Part shown: piece after piece, positions 1-11,388 of the stretch | Layout: the number at the start of each line of letters is the position of its first letter | Position numbering within the stretch: position 1 is the first letter of the stretch | Source: Apiosordaria backusii | Taxonomy: Eukaryota > Ascomycota > Sordariomycetes > Sordariales > Lasiosphaeriaceae | NCBI GenBank assembly: GCA_030549205.1 | Contig: JAUKTV010000012.1 | Coordinates: 992,001 to 1,056,000, forward strand | Length of the DNA: 64,000 nt | Direction: 5' to 3' | The notes under the pieces: generated by a model | Told to the model about the DNA's origin: nothing | Database searches by the model: none | The model's input: only the letters and a program-made list of their open reading frames with translations | Position numbers and translations under genes: made by a program

Positions 1-1411
1 TTTGCTGGCCAAGATTCCACGTCACACCACCTGCGCACCTGTTCACGACGGCATGCATCTAGGTATCTGGATATCGACCAATCCTGACTGCCCTCGTGGC
101 AAGGCTGAGGCTCTGTTAGGTTGTACAACAGCACTATACTTGCTGGCCAACACAACGCCGCAGCCATAGAGGCATATTCTGGCAAGGCTGTAGGTTGTGC
201 TGGTTATGAGCCTCAGACCGGCATAGAAATGCTTACAGGCGCATAGCTGACGATTTGGCTAGTATGTTGGCATTGAGGCTCTGTGTCCTCATTACTATGG
301 TGGTTTGTCTGATTGCATCCCCATACTCCTCAAGTGGCTGATGCAACCACATGGCCCAGACCGTGGTTCTCCGGCAAGCCAAACTTTCCAGCCTCACTAG
401 AAATAGTAATACATGAATGTGCAGCTTTTAGGTACTCTGTGTGGTTGTGTGGTGGCTGCTATGTATCATCTTTTTTCATGCATCTAAACATGAGACCGGT
501 GGCGTTTGGGGGCCACCAGCCTTGCCCAACTACACTACCTAACTGTTCAGCCTAGAGTGTCTGAGACTTGACATGAAAAGATGAACGAGAGAAAGTGAGA
601 GGATAATATGCCGTAAGGCTCATGAAGTCAGCATCCCAGGACTGGAGAACCTACAGTAGCTAACTATGGTTTATGTATTAGGTCCAGCACACAGCTTTTA
701 ACAGCAGTCCCAGGCCCCTCCAAGGGCCTCGTGGCTAAGTGGTAAACCTGCTGCCCCCACCCCCGGGGCTCACTTAGAGCCCCCCGTTCGATTCGAAGTA
801 AAACCCTCCGGTTTTCGTAACCGGCCACCTTCCCCAGCCCATGGGAGAGCTGGCCAGTGAGCTTTTGGTATTCATTTCGACTTGACTTCGACTTTTTGTG
901 ACTTTTCTTTCAGTTTTTGAAGATAGTTATTCATTGTTACCCTACCCACACCGATATAATAGCTCTGCAAGGAGTAAGAAGGATGGCCTTCACTATGTTG
1001 ATGTCGAGGGACGATCCAGGGGCATGGTCAAACACAACCCTAACCCGCAGTTCAATATGGGGAATCCTTGTTGACACTTTTGACAGCTGCCCCCACAATT
1101 TATCGCGATCCCACTCAACCCGACCCCCCACTTCCGAGCCAAGTCGCTGGTTCAAAACGTGGCTTGCGTGGAGTCCAGGAACGGTAATGCGTCTGGCAGC
1201 GGTCCATATTTTGTTTTGAAGGGCTTCAAAATCTCAGCTGAGCTTTTCGACGTTGAGATTCTCACTCGTTCATTACTTGTGCTGTTTCAAAGTTTCAATT
1301 TCTGGTGGTTTTGTTTTCACACATCACACTTCTCTATCTGACACTGCGACGGAAGTCTCGGAGAACCAATGGCAAACAACCACTAGCTAGAGCAATAACA
1401 CTCAAACGAAA
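1..1411. other. Gene-free left end with imperfect internal repeats
   Basis: I see no convincing gene here; the open frames are short and have no recognisable motifs. The first 300 bases hold imperfect repeats: GGCAAGGCTG followed by AGGTTGT occurs near 100-122 and again near 181-199, and TGCTGGCCAA occurs near 3 and 140. This could be an old transposon remnant, but no coding or terminal repeat is left to name it. A tRNA-like element lies inside (separate entry). The right end is the promoter of the ferric-reductase-like gene. Confidence 0.5.
722..805 (+). repeat. tRNA-like relic, possibly the head of a degenerate SINE
   Basis: The stretch has a good RNA polymerase III A box (TGGCTAAGTGGT at about 732) and a B-box-like GTTCGATTCG (about 786), spaced as in a tRNA with an extended variable arm. 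A GCCCC/GGGGC stem can form between them. The T stem does not pair, and the anticodon loop lacks the invariant T33, so it is not a working tRNA gene. A strong hairpin (CCGGTT ttcgt AACCGG, about 810-826) follows. The layout resembles a tRNA-derived SINE head, but one copy cannot prove it. Confidence 0.35.
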
Positions 1412-3461
1412 ATGGGCCTCTTCACATACCGCTTCATCGAAGGCCTGACCGAAGCCGAAAAGCAGGCACGGCGCCGGGCGCTAAACAACTATGGCCTGGC
1501 GGCTCAGCTGTCAGATCTGTTGCCGGTTGTTTTGATCTTGCTGTACAGATTGACAAAGTGGGTCGTGAGGGAGAGGGTGGATGGGAGCAGCAATGGGGAG
1601 TATGCTGCTGTGCCGAGCTCGCCGGTGATGAAGAGGAAAAGGGAGGAGGGGGTGAGGTCTTGGAGCGCGAGGAAGAGGAGGTTGCAGTGGTGGCTGGGGG
1701 AGGATGTGGAGGTGGGGGGGCATGTTTATGGGCAGAGGGATCGTAGGTTTATTTTGTTTTGTTGTTTTGTTTAAGGGTTTAAGGGGGGGGGTGGTACAAA
1801 GGGGGGGACTTCATTGTGGGGTTGCTGTGCTGGTTACTACTGGTTGTTGGTTTGAGAGCCAATGCTGACATTTGACAGAATGGATTGTTGGGACTGTGTG
1901 GTTGCTGTGGCTGGTGACGTTATCTTTCATGGAGACTGGGGAAGGTATGTTGGGGTTCTTCACCATTGTTAACCTAGACACTGACATGACCAGATTATCT
2001 TCACCTGACCAAGCGGTTCGGCATCGTCGCCGTGTCTCAATACCCGCTTCAGTATCTCCTCGCTCTCAAGTCCCTGAATCCATTCTCCTACCTCCTCCAG
2101 TCCTCCCATGAGCAAGTCAACCGCTGGCACCGAGTCTGTGCCCAGGTCACCACCACCTTGCTCTTCATTCACGGCGGCCTCTACCTAAACTTCTACATCA
2201 TGAACAACCGCCTCTACCGCCTCGGTGTCCCCATCGTACTCGCCGGAGTAATCGCCTTCATCTCCCTCAACCTAATGCTCACCACCGCCCTCCGTCCCAT
2301 CCGCCGCTACTCCTACCGCCTCTTCTTCCTCACCCACCTCACCCTCGCCATCGCAATCCCCTTCCTAATCCTCTTCCACGCCGCCCCCGCCAGGTCATTC
2401 ATGATCCAAACCCTCCTCGTCTTTTTCGTAGATCTCATCTCCCGCAAAATGGACACCGTCACCGGCCACGCGAGCTTCGAGTCCATCCCAGGCACCAACC
2501 TCGTAAAAGTAACCGCTACCATCCCCCACGTGAAGATCAACCGGTTCAGAGGCAACCCCGGCTCTCACATTTACTTGTCCATCCCCGCCGCCGCCCGAGC
2601 AACCTTTGCCGACCCCACCTCCATCTCCCACTTGCTGTTCGAATTCCTCTTCAACCCTTTCACCATCGCAGCTGTCCACGAGCAAGAAAACGACCTCACC
2701 CTCATTGCGCGTCACAACGGGGGGCCCATGACCGCTGCGTTGGGGCATTATGCCGTTCTCGCCAAATCCCACCGCCCCAACCGGAACTCTTCGATTCCTG
2801 ACGCGAGAAACGAGAATAAAATCCCGCTCAACATTGAGGGCCCGTACGGATCAGTCACCCATTTCCCAAACTTGGCCTCCCCCGCAGAGTTTGATCGGAT
2901 TTTACTCGTGTCAGGCGGTGTCGGGGCGACGTTTACAGTACCCTTATATAAATCCATTCTGAATGAAAACCCCAACGCAAAAGTCCAGCTGGTTTGGTCG
3001 GTGAGGACGGCGGGGGATGCGACGTGGGCGTTGTTTAACTCGTCGTTGATGAATGATGAGAATGTTCAGATTTATGTCACGGGGGTGAGTGGTGAGGGTG
3101 GGACGAGGGGGGTGTTTGGCAGCAGCAAGAAGGGCAAGGGCAAGGGGAAGGGGGTGAGGGGAGTGGAGCGGAGGGGACGGAGATGAGTAGGATGTTTAGG
3201 CGGAGGAGTGGGAGCCATGGGGGTGGTGGGAGTGGAAGTGGAAGTGGAAGTGGTGGGGGGAGGTTTACGAGTCTGCATAATAGACAGAGGCCGGATTTGA
3301 GGAGGGTGGTGGATGAGGTTTTTAGGCATGGGGCGGAGGAGAGGGTCGCGGTGGTTGTTTGTGGGCCGGAGGAGATGGCGAGGGAGCTGAGGGAGTATGT
3401 GGGTGTTTGGGTTAGGAAGGGGAGGAGGGTTTGGTGGCATAAGGAGGGGTTTGGGTTCTAA
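1412..3461 (+). CDS. Ferric-reductase-like transmembrane protein, frameshifted near the 3' end
   Basis: Predicted heme/FAD/NADPH membrane oxidoreductase of the ferric reductase/NADPH oxidase superfamily, moving electrons across a membrane to an iron chelate or similar acceptor. Exons 1412-1742, 1879-1944 and 1994-3461; introns have GTAGGT and GTATGT donors. Membrane segments include a His-containing heme helix (NRWHR...LLFIHGG). The FAD-motif position reads NPFTI instead of the usual HPF[ST]. The NADPH site is clear (GPYGS, then SGGVGATF). The open frame stops at 3186, but the canonical last part (VVVCGPEEM... ending WWHKEGFGF) continues in another frame from about 3120 to 3461. One extra base in the G-rich stretch 3099-3160 joins them, giving about 621 residues. 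A short intron from the GTGAGT at 3085 is the alternative, but it has no branch site. Substrate unknown. Confidence 0.85.
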
Positions 3462-3937
3462 TCAGGGTGTTATCTTCTTGATAGCTGAATAGGCGGCTTG
3501 ATGTCTTGGTTAGGGTAGAAGAGTAAATAAACGCATGTAGTTGAACATAAACCCTCTGGCATTATCATATGAGATGAATTCTCTTTTAACTTGGCAGACT
3601 ATTGCGGGCACAGCAGGCTGGTTCTGAGCCGCCCTTTCAACAACTCTTGAAAGAATACCGTACACGTCTTGTTGCGTTAAGCAAGTACTCATACAAGGTA
3701 TATCTTTGATCCATCCAAACAAAAACCCCACTAATACCTTCCTACCTCTAGATAAATGAGCGATGAAATGCAAACCCAGCCGCCAGTAAGAAAAGCAAAA
3801 ACGCCGCCCCATTTCCCCCTCGAAAAAGGTCATCACTATATTGGTTTCCCATTATCCATACAGGTTTCTGTTATTTTAGGTTTTCTTTTTGCAACATAAA
3901 CTTCGTGATGATCAATAATCCGCAGCTTCCAGGCAGC
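3462..3937. other. Convergent intergenic region
   Basis: Shared 3' flank of the ferric-reductase-like gene (plus) and the VanZ-like gene (minus). No gene or structured element recognised; it presumably holds both 3' UTRs. Confidence 0.5.
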
Positions 3938-4733
3938 TCAGTCTGCTCTCTTCTTCCCGTTACTCTCACCTGCTTTTGTGACAGTTGAGGCCATCCCAAT
4001 ATCCTCCTCCTCGTCATCTTCGTCCTCCTCATCCCAGTTATCAACATCATTCCCATCCCAGTTATCCACCTCTTCCTCCAAGCTTTGCGGCTTTGCAGCA
4101 ACCGGCACCGCAGCCGTCGTCACAACCCCCTGCTCCTGCCCATCCAAACTCCTCCTCCCCAATCCCACCCCCACCCCCTCCCCTAATTCCAAATCCTCCT
4201 CCCCTTCATGCTCCCCCCATCATGCAACCTTTCGCTCTCCTCCCCACTGCCGCCCTCCCCACCGTACCTCCTCGCCCTTTTCCTTTCCAGCATTCGCTTA
4301 TGATACCAAGAACAAATTCCTACCGCAGCGAGAGAGCCGACAAGGTTGGCGACGACATCGTAGATATCAAACTCCCGACCGTTGGGGAGGAGACCCTGGA
4401 GGATCTCGGAGCCGACGCCGAGGCCGACGGTGCAGATGCTGAGGGTGAGGTTGAGGGTGCGTCGGCGGGTGGTGTCGATTACCCAGTAGAAGGCGAGGGT
4501 GAGGAGGAAGAAGGTGAGGAGGTGGAGGGTTTTGTCGTTGAGGGGGAGGGAGGGGGAGAGTTGGAGGGTGGAGAGGCCGGCGTAGGCGGAGAGGAGGGCT
4601 AGGAGGGTGAAGACTCCTTTACGGAGAGGAAGAGAGAGTTAGTATAGACATATGGGTTGGAGAGCAAAAGAAGGAGAAAGAAAGGTGCGCTGGGAGGGAT
4701 GTATGTACCTGCGAAGGGGAGACGTATTCTCAT
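3938..4733 (-). CDS. VanZ-like family membrane protein, with a probable one-base frameshift
   Basis: Small membrane protein resembling fungal VanZ-like proteins; the molecular function of the fungal family is not established. Exon 1 is 4733-4709 (MRIRLPFAG), the intron 4708-4617, exon 2 4616-3938. Visible features are three or four hydrophobic segments, the VanZ-like motif LNDKTLHLLTFF, DTTRRRTLNLT, GVGSEILQGLLPNGREFD and DVVANLVGS, then a basic WYHKRMLERKR. The tail is very acidic (NWDEEDEDDEEED) and ends with a lysine-rich patch. The membrane part stops at about 4183 in one frame while the acidic tail is open in another. One extra G in the run of six (4213-4218) joins them as HDGGEHEGEEDLELGEG, giving about 234 residues. 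The 5' half is C-rich and the 3' half G-rich on the coding strand. Confidence 0.7.
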
Positions 4734-5924
4734 GGTTTCTGGTGCTTGGCTTGGTCTTGGGGGGTTTAAGCGTGGGGTTGTTGTCTAGGAAATAGTTGGG
4801 TCTTTGAGACAGAAATACTGCTGACTGCTTGGGCGCGGATGAATCACCAAAGCAAAAGCTGACTCTTTTCTGTAGCGGTAATTTGCGTCGTCATTGTTTT
4901 TCTTGGAGGGAGTTTGTGCTGCCTGTCAAACTGCTGCTAACCAAAAAGCAAAAGTTCTTGTCTCTGACGAACGAACGAACGGAGCCTGTCCCATGTGCTG
5001 GGCTCACCAGGTTCCAGGTTTCGGCTTCCTGCAGCACCTGGAGCTTCAGCCTCCAACCCACTGAAGGCGGCGCTAACGAGCCCCCTCGTAACGGGACAAA
5101 CGGGAAAAGGTGGGGGACAGGGCGCTGGGAACTGCCCGAATCCCTGCGGTTGTTGTTACCAACCTGGGAAATGCTTTACGGATACTGGTGTAATTACAGA
5201 GAGACACAGAGCCTCATTGCTCTCTACCTTAGGCACTTCCTCGAATCATGAGGTACAAACCAGAGAATCACTGCCATACGAATACATATGGCCTCTCACA
5301 GTCACCTGTCCTTTGCTACACTCGACGGACCGCGCTCTTAGGCAGGATCCGGTAGCGAGTTGGACAAACTGAGCAGTGGTTCACGTGACTTTTACCATTC
5401 CCTCTGGGTGGGCAGACAGCGCAGAGACTCGCGAGCGGGTACATAACACTGGGGTCTGGGAGCGCTGCTGAAGCAACGAATTGAGGATTGCACAAGGCCA
5501 AAGATCTGTAGTAGGCTCGGAAAGATGAATTGAGCCAAATTCGCAGTTTTGGTCTTTATAGATGTAAAGAGTCGAGTGCGCGACAGAAGCGACGGCGTTG
5601 CACCCAAGTCCCCTCGGGCAAGTCTTGCACTTGCAGCCAGCAAAATCGCGGCGCCCCCTTGTTCCCAAAACCGGCAGAAGCCTTGTCCTAAACTTAACCT
5701 CACGTCCAACTCGCCCCGAAATCACCCACGACAGAATCCATCAGTACGCAACCACCTCATCGCCGATTGGGCTCAAACTCTGCAGACCATCTCTCTGGAT
5801 GCCCATGCTTCTCCCCATGTGACCTTGACGCCCTGAATTGCCCTGGTGTCGGCTGAACACGAGCGCATATCCGGCGCATGGCGACCGAGCGACCAGATTC
5901 TCCCCAGCATCCCCGGACCGGAAA
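4734..5924. other. Divergent promoter region, VanZ-like gene / SPT7
   Basis: About 1.2 kb between two divergently transcribed genes. Short open frames on both strands show no motif and are not supported as genes. The part next to SPT7 (about 5550-5924) is probably its 5' leader. Confidence 0.45.
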
Positions 5925-8900
5925 ATGTCCATCACAAATGGCCAGAATGGCTGGCCGACGCCATCGGCAAGCCAGGTCAATGGCGACCGAGGCCACAGTT
6001 ATCACGGTGCTGCCGACGATGGCCTGCCGCGGGCCCATACCCCCAGCGGCAACCCGCCGTCACTGATGCCTGAGGCATCCGACCTCGACGATGAGCATCG
6101 CCGCGCCCATTTCGCCCAAAAGTTTCAAGCAGCAAACCGCCGCCTGGAGCTGCTGTTTGGTGACGATGGAGGTTACAACCAGGCTGCTCTCGCGTCGTTC
6201 ACGCGTCCGCCGACCCCACCCGCGCCTTTGATCCCCGCGGCGACCGACCACGCGCCGATCCAAGAACCACCCCGCAAGCGGGCCAAGCGCGTCATTGACG
6301 AGGACGACTACGGCGACGATGATGACGACGAGGACGAGGACGACGAAGACGAAGCCGCGCCCAATCGCATTGCGCAGACGTCGAGTTCTACGATTGCTTC
6401 GAAACACTCTAGCGCCGCTGCTGCCAAGACTTTACTGTCCCCATCAAAATCCGGAAGCTCCCCCGTGCACTCAGTACCATCGCCGGGAAAACAACTTGAG
6501 AGAAGCAAAGAAGATGGATCGCAACAAAAAGTCAAGTCGTCAGAAGATGCGCGCAAGGAATTGGAGGATGCGCGCACGGCGACAGAGGAGGCTGCCAAGC
6601 GCAGCTTTCATACGCTCTTTTATACCCTAGAAAACGACCGAACCGCCATGCTCGAGCACCAACAGCTAGAGGAGTCAGAAAAACAATTGCAGGCCGAGAT
6701 GGACAAGACTGGTCATCATAATACAAGCCAACCTGGTGGGCAGGGCCATGGCTCGCTCAGCAATGCGAACTTGGGCGCTTCAAGTTTGACGCTGAAGCAT
6801 CTCATCGCAAGGATAGACCTCAAAAGAGATCAAGTCAGGGCATCAGATGCAGAGCTGCGCTCGCTCATGAATGAAGTACGCAAAAACCGCAGTAAATGGG
6901 CAAGTGAGGAAAATGTAGGGCAGGAGGAGCTCTACGAGGCACTGGACAAGGTGCTCAGCGAGCTCAAGGCGCATACCGAGTTTTCGACCCCTTTTCTGAA
7001 CCGGGTCAACAAGAGGGATGCGCCAGATTATTACAACATAATTCGCCAGCCGATGGACATGGGGACGATGACGAAGAAGCTTAAACAGCTTCAGTACAAG
7101 TCCAAGACCGAGTTCGTCACTGATCTGAACTTGATCTGGGACAATTGCCTGAGATACAACCAGGATATGGCCCACCCGTTTCGACGCCTAGCCAACTCTA
7201 TGCGCAAAGAAGCCGAGAAGCTAATACCCCTGATTCCGGATGTCGTCATTAGGCCAAGAGCAGAAGTTGAAGCCGAGGAACGACGGAAACAGAACGGTGG
7301 CGATGATGAAGATAGTGACGACGAGCCGATCATGTCTTCCCGAGGTCGCAAGGCAACAAAGGGGACAAGCAAGTCCCGAAAAGCACAGTCAGATCAGAAA
7401 GAGGATACCCCAAACGTGGAGACGAAGCCATTACTGCAGCTGAACGGACTCTTGGCGAAATCGCATAGGGAAGGGTCTGAAATTGACGGCAGCAATGGCT
7501 TCGGGACACCTCCGGTGGCTGGATCCATCACCCCTAGCGGCCTGAACGGCCATCATTCTGGTCTCAGTAATGCTGATGCCATGGATATTGATGGGCCGTC
7601 ACTGAATGGCATACACTTGAACCAAGCTTTGGGTGAAGCAGCGGAGCAGGCGTATGAAGATGAGGATTACAAGATGTGGAAGCAGGTGACCAAAAAGGAC
7701 CGTGCTCTAGTAGCGAAGGAACGATACCGGTTGTTTGCGGATAACCATCTGAATGTCGATGAGCCTGCGCTGTTGAGGACCAAGGCTGGTATGCGTCGGT
7801 TTCTAAGGTCGCAGAGGGAAGCAGAGGCGCATGGTCTTTTACCTGGCTCTCATCAGGCTGATGCTGCGGCTGCTGGGTCGAAAGATGGGTTGAAAGCGCC
7901 AGAGACCTTGGCCGAGGGAATGGAGGATGATGTGGTGAAGAACATCCCCGCGTACTATGAGCCTCAGACCATCATCCCGGATATCGACCCGAAGCTGCAA
8001 TGGGTGGAGGACGGAGAGGGGCAGGTTATCAACCACTTTGAGGATATGCTCCAGCTTGTACCCCCAGGGCATTTCACCGCGCCCGTGAGCAAGCTCACGA
8101 ACAAGTTTGATGCGAATATACGGCAGATGCAGGAGACCCGCAAGCTGTGTTCGAAGATCAGCGTCATAAAGCAGATGCAGATCCAGACACAGGTATGTTT
8201 TTGTACCCGTCAAGATCTTCGAGAATGATAAAAACTAACATGAAACAGATGTACCAAAACCAATTTCAAAAATACAATCCCGAACCCTTCATCGAACAGG
8301 ACATTGAGCCTCACTTCCTCGCCGGTGAAGGTCCGGTCATGGCAGGAGAAGTCTGCCGCTCAGCCATGCAGCGCTCCGTAGCCAAGATTTTCTACCACGC
8401 CGGCTTTGAAGAACTCCAGCCCTCCGCTCTTGACACAATCACTGACATTGCCGGGGATTACTTCCAGAAGCTCGTCAGAACCTTCAACGTCTATCGCGAG
8501 GCCGAGCTCAAGCCCGCCACAGGCGTCTTCGCGGAAAGAGGCGCCAAGTTCCAGAGGCGGTACACTCCCGAGGAAGTCATCCTGCACACCCTCGACGAAA
8601 ACGGCTATGATATCGAACAACTCGAAGCCTATGCCCGCGATGACGTCGGGAAGCTAGGCAGCAAGCTTTCCACCCTTCACGAGCGTATGAAAGCCCACTT
8701 GGCCGACCTTTTACGTCCAGCTCTCAACGACGCTGGAGCCGACGGCTCGGGAGCATTCAACGATGGCTCAGAGCAATTCGTCGGAGGAGACTTTGCCGAA
8801 GACCTCGGGGAAGATTTCTTCGGTTTCAAATCCCTCGGTCTCGACAAGGAACTCGGGCTGGACATGCTCTCGGTCCCACTTCATCTCCTCCAATCCCGAG

Positions 8901-9450
8901 TCCGCAACCAGTTCCAACTGCAAACCCAAACCGCCGGCGCCGGAGTCGGCACAGTCGACATGTTCGAGCCCCTTCCCCCCTCGGAGCCAGTCACTCGCGA
9001 CTCGATCCAGGAGCAAATCGGCCTGGTCAAGAACTTTTTTCTTGCGAAGCTTCACGCTAACGGTGATGCGCCGCTGGTGGAGGACGAGGATCTGCCGGTG
9101 AAGCAGCGTAGGCCGCGGCCGAGGCTGGGGGCGACGGGCAAGATTGTCAGCCCGCAGAAGAGGCCGCCGAAGGAGCAGATTGCGCTGGCGAAGAAGAAGA
9201 AGAAGATGGAGAGTAGTGGGCTTGGGATGGTGACTGCTGGGCAGAACGCGGGGGCTATTGTGGGGGGGGCAGTCCGAATAAAAACAAAAAGATTGTTGTT
9301 TCTTCTCAGGGGAGTAGTGGGGGGACGATAACGTTGCCGGCGACACAGGTGACGGCGGGGGAAAGTGGGACGGAGAAGGAGGATGGGAATATGCAAGGGG
9401 GTGGTGGGGGGATGGGGATGATGAGTCCTGATAGTATGGATGTTAGGTGA
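5925..9450 (+). CDS. spt7: SAGA complex subunit Spt7 (bromodomain and histone fold)
   Basis: Core structural subunit of the SAGA histone acetyltransferase co-activator in the nucleus. Exons 5925-8192 and 8249-9450; intron has a GTATGT donor and CTAAC branch. The start is the first in-frame ATG (MSITNGQ). After an acidic, basic and Ser-rich N-terminus there is a bromodomain at about residues 345-445 (TPFLNRVNKRDAPDYYNII, then QPMDMGTM and LIWDNCLRYN). The second exon begins in a histone-fold region (MAGEVCRSAMQRSVAKIF, about residues 787-835) that in yeast pairs with Ada1. The literal frame runs into a foreign tail and stops at 9331. One more G in the run of eight at 9262-9269 opens a Ser/Gly-rich tail ending MSPDSMDVR at 9450, about 1156 residues in all. 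Confidence 0.93.
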
Positions 9451-11388
9451 GGGAGGGGGAAGGGGATGGGGGGAGTTGTAAGATAGGAAAACATGATACA
9501 GGGTGGGCAGGAGGAGCGAGAATGGAGAAACACTGTGACGCTTACGGGTGTGGAATGTATAAGGGATGGGAATACGGGCAGGGCAACTTTCCTTTTTTTT
9601 TTTTTTTTTTTTTCTTTTTTTTTTTCTTTTTTTTTTTATTGGGAGGGGGTGGATTCAAATACTTGGGCGGTTGGTTGTCTGGCATTGATTATTGACGGCA
9701 AGCACAGCACCATAAACTTTACTTTCATTTTCATTTAGTGAGATTTTTACTCTTTTTTTTCTTTGGTAGCTTTTTCAGACCGGAACGATATTGTTGTTAT
9801 TTTTATAGTATTATTTCCTTTCTTGGTAGGTAAGGGGTTTAAGGGGTAGGGGGGGGGGGGGAGGGAAAGCGTGACTGAGGGAGGGAGGGTTGATGATGAT
9901 GATGATGATGATGGTGGTGGGTGGGGGGAGGGAGATTGTTGGTCATGGACATTGCGTGGCGTGGTATCATGGCATAGTATAGTATAGCGAGCTTTTTTTT
10001 GGGTGTGGGTGGGGTGGGGTGGGGGGGGGGGGGAGGGGGTGAAGCGAGAAAGAAGAAGTATATATATATACACTTTTTATACACTTGTTGCGTTTTTGCG
10101 AGCGGTTGGTGGCGTCATGTATGTATTCCACTCACCTATCTAGAAGACGATTGAGTGTGGGTGTTGTGGTTTATGGCAGTTGAGTTCACTGTTGCGTTTA
10201 TTGTTGTTACCTGAGTGAAAAAAGAGAGTCTGTACCTGAACAGTCTTGACAGATTCATGCGTCTTTGATGTAGAAAAAAGTGTGGTTGCTTTGAAAAAAA
10301 AAAAAAAAGTGTTAATAGGACCCCGTCAAGTTGTGTGGTTGATGATATGGCTCTGCATGTTTTTTTAGGCGAGACGACAAATTGATTGCATTTGTTGAAT
10401 TGTGGTTACCTACCTGCGCAGACATAACGGTAGACTCGGTGAAGTTGTTTTTTCATAGGGGTCCAACATTATTTATGCATTTCTTTAGAATCTCCCTAGT
10501 TTTGAAGTTGACTTTTTTTCACTTGCGATTGTGTTGTGACGTTTTCCTGCATGTTTCTTTGGTACTTGTTTGATAATATCCCATAGGCATTGTTTTTGGA
10601 CTTGTTTAGCATTGTTTTATGATGTACACTTGTGATATGCCCTTTGTGACCTTGCCTCACATAACACACAGTCGGGGAGTTATCGAGCAGTTCTTCCTGA
10701 TCTTCTTAGGTCCCTACTACTTGTTGGTCTTAAGGTAGACCTCAGACCAGTATGTTCCAAGAAACTTGGAAAGAGCTATCCCGTAAATTCAGGTATTAGA
10801 TAAGGTAGTTGGAAGTTCAGCAGATCACACGCAGACTTTAACAATTCTAACGAACACCGAGAGATATCTGTACCGTGTGACGTATTTTCGATTTCGTCTC
10901 ATCTAGGTCCTCCACTTCATTCTCAGACCTCCGGGTATAACCAACCGCGTTGAAGCAGTTGAAAGCAGTGCCAACCCCCCCCTATTCCCCGATATATGCG
11001 TCTAAATACACATTCTGGTCATCCTCTTCATACTACACACATAAAATAATCCTGTACTCCTTTCCTCCCCGTTACCAAACCTGGTGAGTTGATGACCAAG
11101 TGGAAGATCACCTCCACAACTTGCAAACGCCGATAATAATGCTTTGCAAATCATTTCTCTGTTTTTCCGATTCCCGTTATCTTTTCCATGCAACCCATTT
11201 CCCGATTCGTTGAGGTATCTCCTTGATCCCAAGCACCATTACTTTTAGATGCTATGAACAAAAACAAAAAATAAAAACCCATGACAGAAAAACCCCGCCC
11301 TCTACCTTTTGTTGAACATGTGGCAAATTATACGCCGGATATCTTGACTCTCCCCTTTACATTATTTTTGAAACAAAACACTGACCGT
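9451..11388. other. Low-complexity intergenic region, convergent SPT7/SHMT
   Basis: No gene supported in about 1.9 kb. It holds a long T-rich tract (about 9592-9640), a GAT microsatellite (about 9893-9914), G runs of 14 (9848-9861) and 13 (10021-10033), and a short TA repeat near 10061-10072. The first 600 bases are strongly G/T-rich on the SPT7 coding strand, continuing the skew of the SPT7 3' end. Confidence 0.6.
9592..9640 (+). repeat. Long T-rich tract
   Basis: About 49 bases of T interrupted by only two C, located 140 bases after the corrected SPT7 stop. Likely a 3' flanking low-complexity tract, possibly related to a retroposed poly(A) tail on the minus strand, but no attached element is visible. 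Confidence 0.7.

Noticed and set aside
4183..4270. Intron joining the two VanZ-like frames from GTACGG at 4267
   Set aside because: No acceptor AG downstream has the phase needed to enter the acidic-tail frame.
5392..5725. Two overlapping minus-strand frames before SPT7
   Set aside because: Mutually overlapping frames with no motif or conserved start; treated as promoter DNA.
10382..10573. 63-codon plus-strand frame in the SPT7/SHMT gap
   Set aside because: Hydrophobic by T-rich composition; no homology or signals recognised.
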